DNA of 64,000 bases from Rebecca billardiae RCC1528. Taxonomy: Eukaryota > Haptophyta. Numbering within the stretch: position 1 is the stretch's first letter; each line of letters starts with the position of its first letter. The notes under the pieces are model-generated. The model saw only the letters and a program-made list of their open reading frames with translations. It did not search any database and had not been told where the DNA came from. The position numbers and the translations under genes were made by a program. The DNA lies in contig OZ251231.1 in the NCBI GenBank assembly GCA_965240325.2, positions 434,001 to 498,000 on the forward strand. The letters run 5' to 3'. This document shows positions 32,745 to 44,456 of this stretch, in pieces.

Positions 32745-33662
32745 GGCAAGTGGACGAAGTCTGGCCGATATGGTACACACCCGGCCGCTCTGCGCGTGGT
32801 GGAACCACGCTCGCAGAGCGGCCGGCCGGGGCTAACCGCTCAGAGATCGGGCCCGTGACGAAACATGGCAGCGCCTCGGGACGCGTGGCCGGCGCTGGGG
32901 GGCGACACGCGTGGTGCTCGTTTGGCGTGGCGCGGTGTCGGACCGGTCGCGCGCTTGGAAGATGGACGCACCTTCACGTTGTTCGGGCACTCCCGCATCA
33001 GGTCTATGCACGCGCGTCTCTCTCGCCGCCCGCGCGGGGCTCGCTTTCACCCGCCGCCTTTGCACCCGCCTCACAATCGAGCCGCTGTAACTCGTTATGG
33101 GCGGGAATGGGCGGGCTCAGACGCATTCTGCGCGGTGGTCTAGTGGTATGTGAGAAGGTTGGATGCGGTCGTTTTCTTGTCGTGGCTTGTCGTCGCTCAC
33201 ACGCGTCCACTTGGCTACCAGTGCGCACTGCCTGTGACTGCCTGTGCGCACGCGCTCTGACATCTCGGCTGGGGAGGGATCGGCATGCCGGTGTCACGAC
33301 GAGCCCGGGCACACGGAACTAATCGTCTACTCCCAAGCCGCGCGCACCTGGCTGGAAGTGGCTGGCGAGCAAGTTGGAACCGAATGCAATCATGATGGCA
33401 CTCTACGCTCTGCTCAGCCTTGTCAGTGTGAGCACGACGGGAACGCCGTACGCGAGGCGAGGCGGCGCAATGAAGCGCGCCCCGATGGCGGAGAGCTCAC
33501 CAACATGATCGAAGAGCCCGCCCGCACCCTCAGGCGTGGCCGCGGGGCGCGCGTCCGGGACCGCCTCAGGCCCCTGAGATTCGCCCCGGCCGCTCTGCGA
33601 GCATGGGTTCCCCATGCGCAGAGCGGTAAGGGTGTGTATCGGCCAGGGACGAAGTCGTCGTA
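32745..33662. repeat. Inverted pair of ~85-bp hairpin repeats
   Basis: The left copy (about 32750-32835) and right copy (about 33585-33662) are reverse complements with ~80-85% identity. Each is itself a hairpin, because CCGGCCGCTCTGC is answered by GCAGAGCGGCCGG (partly degraded in the right copy). They flank about 750 bp. They may be the ends of an old foldback element. Confidence 0.75.
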
Positions 33663-35640
33663 GTCGGTGAACAGGAGAACGCCATGAGCAGAACTTGGTT
33701 GGGGGCTGGCCAGGGTAGGGCTGGAGGCTTCGGCCGCCAGTCTGATCACCCGGAGCCCGTTATTATATAAATAAGGGGAATTTTAAAAAGAACAGCGCCG
33801 GGATAGACCTAATTCTATGATTGACAGGTTGCACAGGAAACTGTCCTTGGTGTTACATTTCTGAGAGACGGCGCCTCTGAAGGATGGCGCCCGCCCACTC
33901 GCCGCTCGTGGGTGGCGCGCGCCTCGCGTGTCGATGCAGCCCCGCATCATGACTAGCTGAATGCCGTGTCGTCAGGACTTGTCCGCGTGCGCTACATCCC
34001 TTGAGCTAGCACAGCCGGGACCCCCTCGCCGTCGGCAGTGACTGTCATCATCCCATCACACGTCGCGTGAGACGGCAAACAGCCACGGCAGCATCACCCT
34101 CTCGTCCAGGATCATCAGGCAGCTGGAGACAGTCCTCCCTTCGACGCGTCTCGGAGCGAGCGCACACGCCCAGCTCTATCTGCGTCACACCGCCCGCGCC
34201 ATCCGTCTCGAGCCCAACGCCCGTCACCACGCGCAGTATGGCAAACCGTCATGATCGGACCGAGCTCGTCGCCCGAGTGCAGCCTTCGCCCGCAATGCCG
34301 CGCGCGAGCATTCGAGTTCGACAATAAGTCGTCAGCGACTTGTGGGCCGGCGGGGAGATCCACGCGTGGCATAGATACCATGTAGGTCGTCAGCTCCTGC
34401 TCGGTGTACGCACGCGCTCTGCATCTGAACACTTGATAGAAGCTCTCGATCATCACCATCGAGCTGTCTACGTGAGCCTGTGCGACCGTCTGCGCAACAC
34501 CTCGCGCCTCACCCTTGATGCTGAGCTCACGCGAGACAAAGAAGGCTATGTAGGGCTCAATGACATTCATACAGTGAGAGCGTCCTTGCCGCAGCGAGCG
34601 ACAGCTTCCTTCGCCCGCTTCTTAGCACTCGCCCTGCTGTTCTTGGGCGTGAGTGAGGCGTGGTGCCTCGTCAGCCTGCTGAGCGGTTCTTGTCGATGCG
34701 TGTCACAGCGCGGAAGCAGGTGTGCGTTCGCGAGGCGTCGTGCGTGGATGCCGTTCTTCATGCTGACGACATAGATAGACTGCGTAGCGGCCGTCTCCTC
34801 ATCCAAGAGCCTCGAGCATGCCACGACTCTGACACTTCAGCGCTCCGGCCGGCGCGCATGCACCATCAAGTGCAACCGAGCGGTTGAGAGGTAGCCGCCG
34901 CCAGCTTTTCGAACCTCACCAACACGCGCTGGATGAACATTGCAAAGTTGTCGCATACTATGAGTGTCGCGTGTCTCTTCCCGCGACTGTTGCTGCGCGA
35001 CGTGATGTGCAAGACCAGTCGCGCGCGCGCTCCATCCAATACACGCACGGCTGATGAATGGACGTGGCCGAGCGCAAGCACGCACGCGCGAGTCGTAGGC
35101 TGCGAACGTCGTGTGCAGCCAGACTGCGACGTGCACGGCACGTATCCACCTTGCATTGCTACGTCTCTTCACACCGGGCCTGGGACTCTTCCAGGCTGAG
35201 ACGGCCTGCTCTGCTGCCCTCTGTGACTCAGATGCCGCGCGAACGTGCCGCGCGGCTGCGCGATGTCGCGATTGGAGCTCAAGGGTGGTTGACTTTCGGT
35301 ACATGCTACTCAAGCAGGAAGAGGCCGATCGAGGCGCGGAGTGGCGCGCTGCACCCGCAACAGCGGGCATCGTGCAGCGCGCGAGAGCGCGCGCCGCTTC
35401 CGGGCGCACGGCGACGGCGCCATGTACCGAAAGACGGGTGGACAGGTCGCGTCCACTGGGAATGTAACATCTGTCAGTCGCGGGCGGTCATTTTTCCGTG
35501 CAACCTGTCGATTTAAAGACACAGGCACGAGGGCGCAGCTCTCCTGATTCGTCTGTAGTGGTACTGGTCGAAGCTTGCAGCAGTGGCAGTGGTGTGAGCA
35601 CGTTGATGTTGGTCCCCATGGCGGATGTCGTTGTCGTAGC

Positions 35641-35676
35641 AAGGGGCTTACAAAAGTGGTATTTTGTAAGCCCCTT
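35641..35676. repeat. Perfect 15-bp-arm hairpin
   Basis: AAGGGGCTTACAAAA and its exact reverse complement are separated by six bases (GTGGTA). It lies 40 bp from an inverted R1 terminus. Confidence 0.9.
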
Positions 35677-35714
35677 GGTTGTAGACCCGATCGACAGCTC
35701 GACGTGATCTGACT

Positions 35715-35774
35715 TTACAGTTTACTAAGAATACGACTACAGTAAGAGACGCACACAGCTCAGGCAGGCGAGAT
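35715..35774 (-). repeat. R1 terminus, inverted, with an 11-bp insertion
   Basis: Read on the minus strand, the R1 terminus continues normally to GCGTCTCTTA. It is then interrupted by 11 bases (CTGTAGTCGTA) before TTCTTAGTAAACTGTA resumes. The interruption is at exactly the base pair where element copy B is inserted at 51032. Confidence 0.85.
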
Positions 35775-35783
35775 CGACAGTAG

Positions 35784-35828
35784 CTCAGTGTAACAGCAGC
35801 AGCACAGTGCAGCTGCTGTTACACTGAG
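35784..35828. repeat. 17-bp-arm hairpin
   Basis: CTCAGTGTAACAGCAGC pairs with GCTGCTGTTACACTGAG across an 11-base loop, immediately beside the inverted R1 terminus. Confidence 0.85.
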
Positions 35829-36265
35829 ACCAAGTGAGTTGCCAAGTACATTCGAATGACGACGAACTGTACGACACTCGCACTGCGGACGTAGTCTGAC
35901 TCTGATGCTCGCAGGGGCGCGTACCGGTAGAGAGAGCAGTAGGATTCGTGACTATCGATGCTGATCGGCGGTTACGACGGCCTAAATTATTTAGTATAAA
36001 TATACTAATACTTGCGAGCTGACCGCCTGACCGCGGTTCCAAGTGAGCCCTCGGGCCGCCTCGGCCTCGTCATGCACTCAATGCAGCAATACACAGCAGC
36101 ATTATATATATATTATTCTGAACAGCAGCCGATATATATATAATACATACCAGCAGCATTGTGGCTTGTGCAGCTCGGCGGGGCTTCACAATCACATCAC
36201 TGAACAGCATTCAACTCGCAGTCCGGCGCGGACCGGTTGGCCCGATCAGGTAACGGGTTCCCCGC

Positions 36266-37406
36266 TTATTGCCCTGATGACTCCGGTAGTGGCAGAGCGT
36301 GGTCTGCTGCATCGCCCGCGCCGCCATTGGAGTCGCTGCCACCGCCATCACTGGCCGCCTTGTCCTCGGCGGCAGCGCCTGGCTCCTGCAGCATCGCGCC
36401 CCGCTGCGGCTGCTGCGGCTCGGGCTGCGGCTGCTGCGGAGGCGCAGTGCCCCGCGGGGGGCTCGGCGTCGCCTGTGGTCGGGACGGCGGCGGTTGGGCG
36501 AGAGCTTGCAGCTGCGCCCACATCAGCCCGAGCGCCTCGTCCTGCAGCTCACGCAGTGCGCGCTCGCGCTCGAGGTGCGCGCTGAGCTCGTCCAGCCTCC
36601 GCTCAGTAGCCAGCAGGCGAGTGCGCACGCGCAGAGAGGAGGTCTGCCGGGCAGCGACCGCCGCGCGCGCCGCGTGCCCGCGCCACGCCGCCTGCACGTG
36701 TGCGGCTGCGTGGCGCCACCGCTGCGCGACCGCGGCACGCTCGCGCACCCGCCGGCCGCGCAGCGTCGCCTGCAGCCGAGCCGCGGCCTGCTCCTCCTCC
36801 GAGGGGGGGGCGGGGCGCGGAGCCGTCCCCGCGGACGTGCTCGCGTGCGCCGCCCCGCGCCGCCCAACCCAGTCTGCCGTCGGGATCGGCCCTGGCGGCG
36901 GCAGCCGTGCCTCTGCCCGGGGCGGAGCCGAGCGCGCGCCGGCCGGCCCAGATGCTCCTCGGCTGCGCTTGAGTGCGGACAGCTCCTGCCGCATCTCGCG
37001 CAGCTGCGCGCCCAACGGGTGTTGCGACGCGCCGGGCGCGAAAACGGGAGGCGCCAGCGGGCGAGAGAGAGAGACACGCGGGCGCGCCCGGCGCCATCGG
37101 CACGCGCGGGCAGCCGGCAGGCCGTCAAGAGCGGCGGCCAGGCGTCCGTGGCGGCAGCGCCGGCGGCGCGGCGGCGTGGCGAGCGCGCGCCGCCAGAGCC
37201 GGGGCAACCCGATGGAACAGGCGGAAGGGCGCGAGCAAGCGGCGCGCGCGCGGCAGCACAGAACGGCGCGTGAGCGAGCAGGGCGCGCGCGTGCCCACGG
37301 TCGCACCGGCACTCCCCCGCCGCGCGCGCGCGCGCGCGCGCGCACCTCGCGCTGCAAGCCAGCCACCGCCTCCATCGCCGACGCTGCACCAGCCGTTGGC
37401 GTGGGC

Positions 37407-37448
<42 letters not shown>

Positions 37449-38782
37449 TGCAGCAGCGGCGGGTGCCGCAGAAGCGGCGTGCTCGCACCGTCCTCTGCGG
37501 GCCTAGCGGACGCACCCAGCCCTCCCGGGCGCGCGGTAGGCGAGTCGGACACGACCAGGTCCGGTGGCGGGAAGGCGGGCGCAGGGCGAGAGGCGGCCGC
37601 GGCCGTGGCGCCACAGCCCAGCTCGTCCGTCGATCCGGCCGCGGTTGCTGCACGCTGCTCACGCGGCATGGTCCCGGCGCCGGCGCCGGCGCCGGCGCCG
37701 CCGCCATCGGCCGCACCCGAGCCGCCCTCGCCCTCGCCCACCGAGCCACCAGCGGCCGCGTGCGCAAGCAGCCATGCCGGCGGCGGCGGCGGTCCGGCCG
37801 TGCCCTGCTGAGCCGTCTCAAGGGCGGCCGCCTCGGCGAGATGCTGTCGGGCTGCCGCGCGCGCGGCCGCGCCCGGTGGCGGCCGCTGCCCGGCAGCCGG
37901 CGGGTGCGCGTCGGCGTGCACGGGCTGCGCGTCCCACGCGGCCGCGCGGGCCGGCGTGGCCTGCGCGGTCTGCGCGGGCCCCACGCCCAAGGGGGCGGCT
38001 GGGCCCAGGAACGCATCCAGACCACCGAAGGACGAGAGGTGATCGAGAAGCTCGCCCTCGGCGCACGGCGGCCTCAGCAGCTCGAGCTTGGCCATGTCGA
38101 GCTGCGCCGCGGCGCCCGCGGCGCCCGCGCCGCCCTCGGCGCCGCTCTCGCTGAAGAGGACGAGCGCCGTCGCGCGCTCGGCGTGCGTCAGCGCGACGCG
38201 GTCCACGGCGGAGAGCGCGGGGCACAGGAACGCGCAGAAGGCGCGGAGCGCGCAGCGCCGGCGCTCCGCGTTGCGCGCGAGCGGGTTGCCCGCGATCTCG
38301 AGCTGCGCGAGGTGCGTGAGGCACGCGAGGAAGCGGAGGCCCTGCGCGTGGGCCAGCCGGTTCTCGCGCAGCCCGAGCTGCACGAGCGAGATCGGCAGCC
38401 GGTTGGGCAGCTCGTCAAGGGACGAGATCGCATTGTCGTCGAGCCGCAGCGCGCGGAGCGAGCCGCAGCCCGCCGCGACGGGGATGGACTGGAGCTCGTT
38501 GTGCCCGCAGTCGAGCCAGCGCAGGCGCGTGTTCCCGCGCAGCACGTCCGCCGGCAGCTCGCGCAGCGCGTTGTGCGACAGGTCGAGCGACTCGAGCTGC
38601 GGCAGCTGCTGGCCGAGAGGCGGCAGCGCGCGCAGCGCGTTGTGCCTGAGCACAAGGCTCTTCAGGCCGCGCACGCTGAGCTGCGAGGGGCGGAGCACAC
38701 CGATCTGCATGCCGGAGAGGTCCAGGCACTCGTCCTCCGAGTGCGGCAGCGCCACCGGCGCCGCGCGCACCACATCGCCCAT
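36266..38782 (-). CDS. CEP97-like leucine-rich repeat/IQ protein
   Basis: Probably a centriole or basal-body protein. Two exons: 38782-37346 and 37003-36266 (GAG|GTGCGC, CAG|CTG, phase 0; 724 aa). The true ATG is at 38782; the longer frame starts at GTG. The first ~190 residues hold several LRRs (LKSLVLRHNALRALPP, LESLDLSHNALRELP, LRWLDCGHNELQSIP) closed by an LRR cap with the RRCALRAFCAFLCPAL pattern. A ~250-aa low-complexity region (poly-Ala/Pro/Gly) follows. Removing the 342-nt intron joins LQRE to LREMRQELSALK as a clean coiled coil. Two IQ-like calmodulin-binding motifs (AARLQATLRGRRVRERA, HVQAAWRGHAAR) lie at about aa 553-600, then another short coiled coil. LRR+IQ order and lengths match CEP97; other LRR/IQ ciliary proteins are possible. 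Divergent from the TMBIM gene. Confidence 0.75.
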
Positions 38783-38954
38783 CGGCTGCCACGCTCGTCG
38801 CGGTCGTTGCACTCAACCACTCGTACTTCGAAATCAGCGCTGACGAAACGCGGGCACGGCCGCCATCGTGCCACTCGGACTGGCCTGGGCAGCGCCGGGC
38901 TCGCCCGCCGCCGTCTGGAGCTCCCCAGTGGCAGGTGCCGGTCCAGCCGCCACG
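38783..38954. promoter_or_regulatory. Presumed bidirectional promoter
   Basis: 172 bp separate the start codons of the divergent CEP97-like and TMBIM/LFG genes, so regulatory sequence must be shared. No specific factor site was identified. Confidence 0.45.
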
Positions 38955-40088
38955 ATGTACGGTCCAAGCGCGGGCATGAAGCCCGCGTACGAGAACCCGC
39001 CGGCGCACGCCGGGGAGTTCACGCCCGACGACTTCATGTACGGCGCGTCCGTCTCCGCGTGCTCCGCCGAGATCCAGAACGGCTTCCTGCGCAAAGTGTA
39101 CGGCCTGCTGAGCGTTCAGCTGCTCGTCACGACGGCGATCGGCTGCTGGTTCATGTTCCACGAGCAGACGCGACTCTTCGTCACGCGCACGCCGAGCCTG
39201 CTGTACCTCACCTTCTTCGCCTCGCTCGGCTTCCTCTTCGCCTGCCACTGCTACAAGGACAAGCACCCGATCAACCTCGGGCTGCTCGGGGGCTTCACGC
39301 TGTCGATCGCGTACTCGGTCGGCGTGACGTGCGCGGTGTACCAGGCGCACGGGCTCGGGTACATCGTGCTGCAGGCGTTCCTGCTCACCGCCATCATCAC
39401 CACCGCGCTCACCACGTACACGCTGCGCTCCAAGCGCGACTTCTCCTTCCTCGGCGCCGGCCTGTTTGGCGGTCTGTGCGCGCTCATCCTCGGAGGGTTG
39501 GCACACGCTCTGATTGGCTGGATCACGGGATACGGGCTGGGCAGCGGCTTCTCGTTCGTGCTCGCGCTCTTCGGCGCGTGCATCTTCTCGGGCTACATGT
39601 GCGCGCGCGCGCGCGCGCGCACGCCCCCTGCGCTCCGCGCCGCCGCGCCCGGGCACTCAGCCGAGGCTGTGCCACCACTGACTCCCACTGACTCGGCCAA
39701 TACCCGCGCCGACACCGCTTGCCCCGGCCGCCTGCCCCCGCGCGCAGCGTGTACGACACATGGATGATCTCGCAGAAGATGTCGCCCGACATGTACGTGC
39801 AGGCGACGATCGCGCTCTACCTCGACATCGTCAAGTGCGCGCCCGCGCGTCCTGCCCCGGCGCCGCGCCGCGCGCCGCGCCCGTCCGCCGGGTGCGGGCA
39901 GGCACACCTGCGCCTTCGTGCCGTGCCCCTGGGCTGTGGGGCCTCGACACCTGCGCTGGAGCGACGTGCCAGCGCTGACGCACCGCCGCCCGACGCGCCC
40001 GCTCGCCGCTGTGCTGTGCCGCGCGCGCAGCCTGTTCATCGAGCTGCTGCGCATCCTCTCCTACCTGCAGTCCGGTGGCGACCGGTGA
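38955..40088 (+). CDS. TMBIM/LFG (Bax inhibitor-1 superfamily) membrane protein
   Basis: Three exons: 38955-39598, 39748-39834 and 40031-40088 (both donors GTGCGC, both junctions phase 2; 262 aa). The joins restore the family C-terminus: SGYIVYDTWMISQ (over junction 1) and YLDIVNLFIELLRILSYLQ (over junction 2). The soluble N-terminus (GEFTPDDFMYG) precedes about seven membrane helices starting FLRKVYGLLSVQLLVTTAIG. Family members lie in ER or Golgi membranes and act as pH-sensitive calcium leak channels and cell-death suppressors. The VYDT and LYLDI motifs favour the LFG/TMBIM4 branch. The first ATG in frame is 38955; the longer open frame begins at GTG. Length is typical. Confidence 0.92.
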
Positions 40089-40618
40089 GCTCTGGCTCGG
40101 CGGGCCCCGGCTCATCGGTGTGCAGAGTCCGGTGGAGTTCTGCACGGCCAGCGCAGCGCATCGCGCCCCATCAGGCGCGGGCAGCGGCACAGCACCGGCG
40201 TTCGGCATTGCGTGACTGCCACCTCCGCGGCTTCACGGGGCGCGTACTGGCCGGCGCCGCTGAGTGACGCCGGCGCCGCAGCCCGCCACGGGTCATCCTC
40301 GCTGACGCCTCCGTATGCGCCCTGCCAGATCAACCTTCGGATGTGGAGACAGCGCGACACGTCAGCGTCGAAGTAGCTAGACGAGACTCAGCAGCCCGCT
40401 GCTATGACTACCGATGACAACCGCGCTGCCACTGCCCGGTCCCGGACTGGCCCCGGCTCCAATAACAATAGCGGGACCGGACGCCAGCGGACGGCAGGGC
40501 TGCCGCCGCGAGCAGGACCAAACAGGACCACGTCAGCAGATTGCTGCGGCACCAGGAGCGCATCGCCGCATCCGTCCGCCTCATCCGCCGCCGACTTCCT
40601 CTTGGCCGTCGCCTCAGC
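40089..40618. other. Intergenic between tandem plus-strand genes
   Basis: No gene is supported; it holds the 3' UTR of the TMBIM gene and the promoter of the TspO-like gene. Confidence 0.5.
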
Positions 40619-41611
40619 ATGGTCGCCATCCCCTCAGCAGCGCGCCTCGCCAGCCTCGGGGTGGGCGCGCTCTACGTCGCGGCCATGGTCGTGAACGTCG
40701 TCTCGAACACGGGCTCCGTCCCCGTCTCCAACGTGCAGCTCTCGTCCACGCACCCGGTGTACCTGCTGCCGAGCGGGTACGCGTTTGCGATCTGGTCGAT
40801 CATCTACCTGCTGCTCGGCGCGGTGGTGGTCGTGCAGGCGCTCCCGTCGAACGTCGACGACCCGTCCACCCCCGGCGCGGCGCTCTACGCCAAGCTGCGC
40901 CCATGGCTCGCGCTCGCGCTCGCGACGAACGGCGCGTGGCTGTATCTTTTTTCGTTCCAGCTCTTCTGGGCGGCGTTTGTGGACATCGCCGTGTACCTGG
41001 GCGCGCTGGTGGCGATGGTGCGCATCGTCGACCTCGACCTCGCCGCGGACATCGGGCAGCCCGAGTACAAGCAGCGCCTCCTCGTGCACGCCGCGTGCGC
41101 GTCGAACGCGGCGTGGGTGAGCGTGGCAACGTGCCTTCAGCTGCAGATCAATCTGATGGAAGAGGGGTACTACCCGTCCGCGGACCTGAGCGTGGGGCTC
41201 GTCGTGCTCATCGGCGGGGTCGCCGCGCTGCGCTGCTTCGCCAAGGCCGACCTCGTCTGGGCGCTCGTCAGCGCGTGGGCCCTCGCCGCCATCGTGCATA
41301 ACCAGCGGCCAGCTTCCAAGTGGGGGTGCGTGGGCGACGTGTGCGCGGCGTGCGCGGCCGCGCCGCAGCGCATCTGCGCCAGCGAGCGCGCCGCGCCGCT
41401 CGGCTGGGCGAAGACGTGCGCCGGCGGTGCGGCGGCGAAGGCCGTCGCCGCCGGCGAGCTCGGCGCGTGCGTCGTCCCCAAGTCCGAAGCCCTCAGCGCC
41501 GCGTGCGAGGTCGTGATCGCGCTCGTGGCGGCCAGCTTTGTGCTCGGCGTCGTGCGCGGCCTGCTCGCCAAGCGCGCGCGCGCCGGCAATAAGGCCGACG
41601 AGGCCGAGTAG
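40619..41611 (+). CDS. TspO/MBR-related membrane protein with Cys-rich insert
   Basis: A single exon of 330 aa from the ATG at 40619 (MVAIPSAARL); the upstream open frame starts at TTG. The first helix (LGVGALYVAAMVVNVVS) is followed by the segment HPVYLLPSGYAFAIWSIIYL. Its P-x-GY-x-F-x-IW-x-x-IY pattern marks the TspO-related tryptophan-rich sensory group. Further helices follow to about aa 230. The last 100 residues are unusual: a Cys-rich loop (GCVGDVCAACAAAPQRICAS, plus two more Cys), a final helix (EVVIALVAASFVLGVV) and a basic tail. TspO proteins bind tetrapyrroles or cholesterol; whether this branch does so is unknown. The Cys-rich C-terminal part is not in standard TspO and could be lumenal and disulfide-bonded. 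Confidence 0.65.
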   Translation: MVAIPSAARLASLGVGALYVAAMVVNVVSNTGSVPVSNVQLSSTHPVYLLPSGYAFAIWSIIYLLLGAVVVVQALPSNVDDPSTPGAALYAKLRPWLALALATNGAWLYLFSFQLFWAAFVDIAVYLGALVAMVRIVDLDLAADIGQPEYKQRLLVHAACASNAAWVSVATCLQLQINLMEEGYYPSADLSVGLVVLIGGVAALRCFAKADLVWALVSAWALAAIVHNQRPASKWGCVGDVCAACAAAPQRICASERAAPLGWAKTCAGGAAAKAVAAGELGACVVPKSEALSAACEVVIALVAASFVLGVVRGLLAKRARAGNKADEAE

Positions 41612-42237
41612 GCGGGGTGTGGCGGTGCACGTGCGCGCGCAGGCCGTAGTGCACGCGCGCGAGCGTGGCCGCCACCTGGAGCCGCTGCTGCGCCCCGGGC
41701 GGCGCGGATACCACGGACGATGACGATGGCACTCCCCGCAGCCCCGCAGGCCGCGCCGACGACACGACACGATGCCAGATGAGTAAATCAGAGACGACCG
41801 TTGCCAGAGTCGATGCCAGCAGACCGATACGACTCTCTCTCTCTCTATATATATGATACCGTTGACGATGCTAAGACGGCGGCGGACTAGCGCTGCGTAT
41901 TGTAGTGATGCGCGCATCAGCGCAGTCCGTTCCGTCGGCGCTGCTTCAGATTGTGCTATAGCTACCGGCCAGGATATAGTTGCTATACGCCTATGCCCTA
42001 TACGGCGGCGACTTGGGCTTGGCATCATTGCTGACATGAAGTGTCTCAAGTGATTCAAATTCGGCGGCATCTGACGATGATCGCTATCTGAATCCGATGA
42101 GACGGCGAGGCATACAGTAGCAGCGCAGCTGGCCAGCTGCGGCCAGCTGCCATACGCAGAGTATAGCGCAGTCGGTCCGCGAGTAGTCACGTACGTAGAC
42201 AACACAGCTCGTCCGGGACGACGCCACGCACGACTGC
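41612..42237. other. Intergenic between convergent TspO-like and TAF1 genes
   Basis: Contains a (CT)n(TA)n microsatellite at 41831-41855 and mixed sequence; no gene is seen. Confidence 0.55.
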
Positions 42238-44424
42238 TCAGGCGCCGCCACTCGCGCCGCCGGCGGCGCGCTCTCGCGCGAGCGCCGCCTCCGCGTCGGT
42301 GAGGCCCTGCGCGGCGCGCGCAACGAGCATCTCGCGCGCGGCGCCGAGCAGCTGCTCGGCGTACCCCGGCATGTAAGGGTCGCCGCGCCCGTCCCGGTTG
42401 TACGCGGCGGCGTTGGCGCGCATCAGCTCGAGGTCGTCGAGCAGCTCGGCCGCGGCGCCGTACTCATGCTGCTTGGAGCGGCGCAGCATCACGGACAGGT
42501 CGATTGGCCGCGAGACGAGCGCGGCGTACCCAGGCGCGACGCGCGGGTTGACCGCCTTGGAGAAGGGCGCGGCGTGCTTGAAGCGAAGCAGCTCGACGAC
42601 CACGCCCTGCAGCTGCGCGGACACCGCCTCCTGCGCCGCCGAGACCGAGCGTCGGCGGCGCGCGTTTGCCTGCGGCCGCGCGCGCAGGTACGCTTCCTCC
42701 GCCTCCCGCTTGCGACGGCCCGCCTCCCGGGCGCTTTTGAGGTCGAGCTTAATGCCGGTGACGCCGCCGCCGCTCGCGGCGCCGCCCGCGCGCGCGGCGG
42801 CGGACTTGAGCCCGGTCAGCGTGATCTTCAGGTCCACGTCGCCGTCCTTCACCATCCCGAGCGACGCCGCGTCCGCGTCCTCCTCCTCGAGTGCGCCGTA
42901 CAGCGGGCAGCGCCGGTTGGTGCGCGTGTGCCCGTAGCCGCCGCACCGGCCGCACTTGAGCGCGGCGGCCGACTTGCGACCGATCGGCGGACCGGCCATG
43001 CCGGGGAGCGAGAGCTCGAGCGCGCCGCCGCCGAGCGCCGCGCCCGCGCCGCTGCCCCCCGCGCCGCCACCGGCACCACTCCCACCGCCGCCCTCCGCGC
43101 CGCCCGCGCCCGGCGCAATCGGCGCGGCGAAAGGATCAGCGAACGGGTCATCGTCGTCGTCGGCGTCGGCGGCGGCGTCGGCGGCGGCGTCGGCCGCGCC
43201 CGCGCGCGCGGCGGCTGCGGCGGAGGGCTCGGCGCCCGCCGTCGAGGCGCCGCCGCCGCCCGCCCCCTCGGCCGCCATCGCCGCCTCCTGCTGCCGGATG
43301 TAAGCCTCCAGCGCCGCGCGCTGCGCGTGCGCGCGCTCGAGCTCGCGCCGTTGAGACTCGAGCTCGGCGCGTGAGATGCGGTCAGTCGGCGCGCGCGCCG
43401 CGTCCGCAGCGACCGCGCCGCCGGCGCGCTCCTCAGCGGCGGTTGCGCGGCCGAGCGCGGCGCGCGCGCTCGCGAGCGCGCGGACGCGCTCCGCGCCCTG
43501 CGCGCCGCCGCCGCCGCCGCCGCCGCCGAGCATCCGCTGCAGCTCACTCGACTCCTCAGCCGACGCGAGCGCGCGCGCGGCCGCCTGCGCGGCCGCGCCG
43601 GTGGCCAGGCCGCCCAGTGCCGCCTCAAGAGCGGCGGCGGCGTCGTCGTGGTGCTGCGCGGCGGCGGCGGCGCCGTCCATGCCGTCGCCCACCGCGTCGA
43701 TCGCGTCCGCCGCCGCGCCCGCCGCCAGCTCCGCCATCGTCTCCGCCTCGGCGCGCAGCCATGCGATTTGGCGCCGGAAGATGTCTCGCGAGTCGGCAAG
43801 CGTCGCACGCGCCGAGTCGTCCGCGCGCGCGCGCGCCGAGCCGGCCTCGCCGCCCTCCGCTGCGTCATCGTCCATCTGCATGCGTCGCTTGATCTCGCGG
43901 ATGCGCTCCCAACGCGTCATCGTGCGCACCTCCGCCTCGCCCACGCCCAGGCTGCCCAGCAGCGCGACGCACGCGTCCGCGCGCAGCGCGACGAGCGAGC
44001 CGTGCTCGCGGCGGAACGCGGCGAGGCGCGCGGCGCGCTCGGCGCGAGCGGCCGCCTCCGCGGCGGATGCGGGGGCGGCGCCGGCGCCGTCGGCGGCGGC
44101 GCCGCCGCCGCGGCGGCGGAGGGCGTACCCGAAGCCCAGCCCCGCGCCGAGCGGGTCGCCCGCCGCGTCCAGCCGCAGCTGCGCGCCGCCGCGCGCCGCG
44201 GTGGCGAGCGCGCGCGTCAGCTCCCACGGGGCGGCGCGGAGCGCGGCCGCGACGCGCCTGGCGACCACCCTCTCTCGCACGGAGAGAACGGGTGCCTCGA
44301 TCGCGCGCTCGGCGGCGTCGGCGCCGAGCAGCGAGCGCACGCCGCGATCCTGCCACGCCTGCGCCGCCGCCTCCGCCGAGCACAGCCGCGCGAGCGCGTC
44401 CGCGTCGAACACCTCAGCGCCCGA

Positions 44425-44456
<32 letters not shown>

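Larger units (their letters stand above)
32836..36265. other. Gene-poor region with several short hairpins
   Basis: No gene is convincingly supported over 3.4 kb. The short ORFs at 34115-34570(-), 34837-35409(-) and 35058-35516(+) lack recognisable domains. AT-rich patches lie at about 33760-33800 and 36090-36150. A GGTCTAGTGGTATG sequence at 33136-33150 resembles a tRNA A box, but no B box or cloverleaf follows. Confidence 0.5.

Noticed and set aside
33130-33205. Possible tRNA (GGTCTAGTGGTATG resembles an A box)
   Set aside because: No GGTTCRANYCC B box and no cloverleaf could be drawn downstream.
34115-34824. Faint resemblance to ribonucleotide reductase small subunit (DALTV...YIAFF...EAR)
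   Set aside because: Spacing of the metal-ligand Glu/His residues is wrong and the segment is split over two frames.
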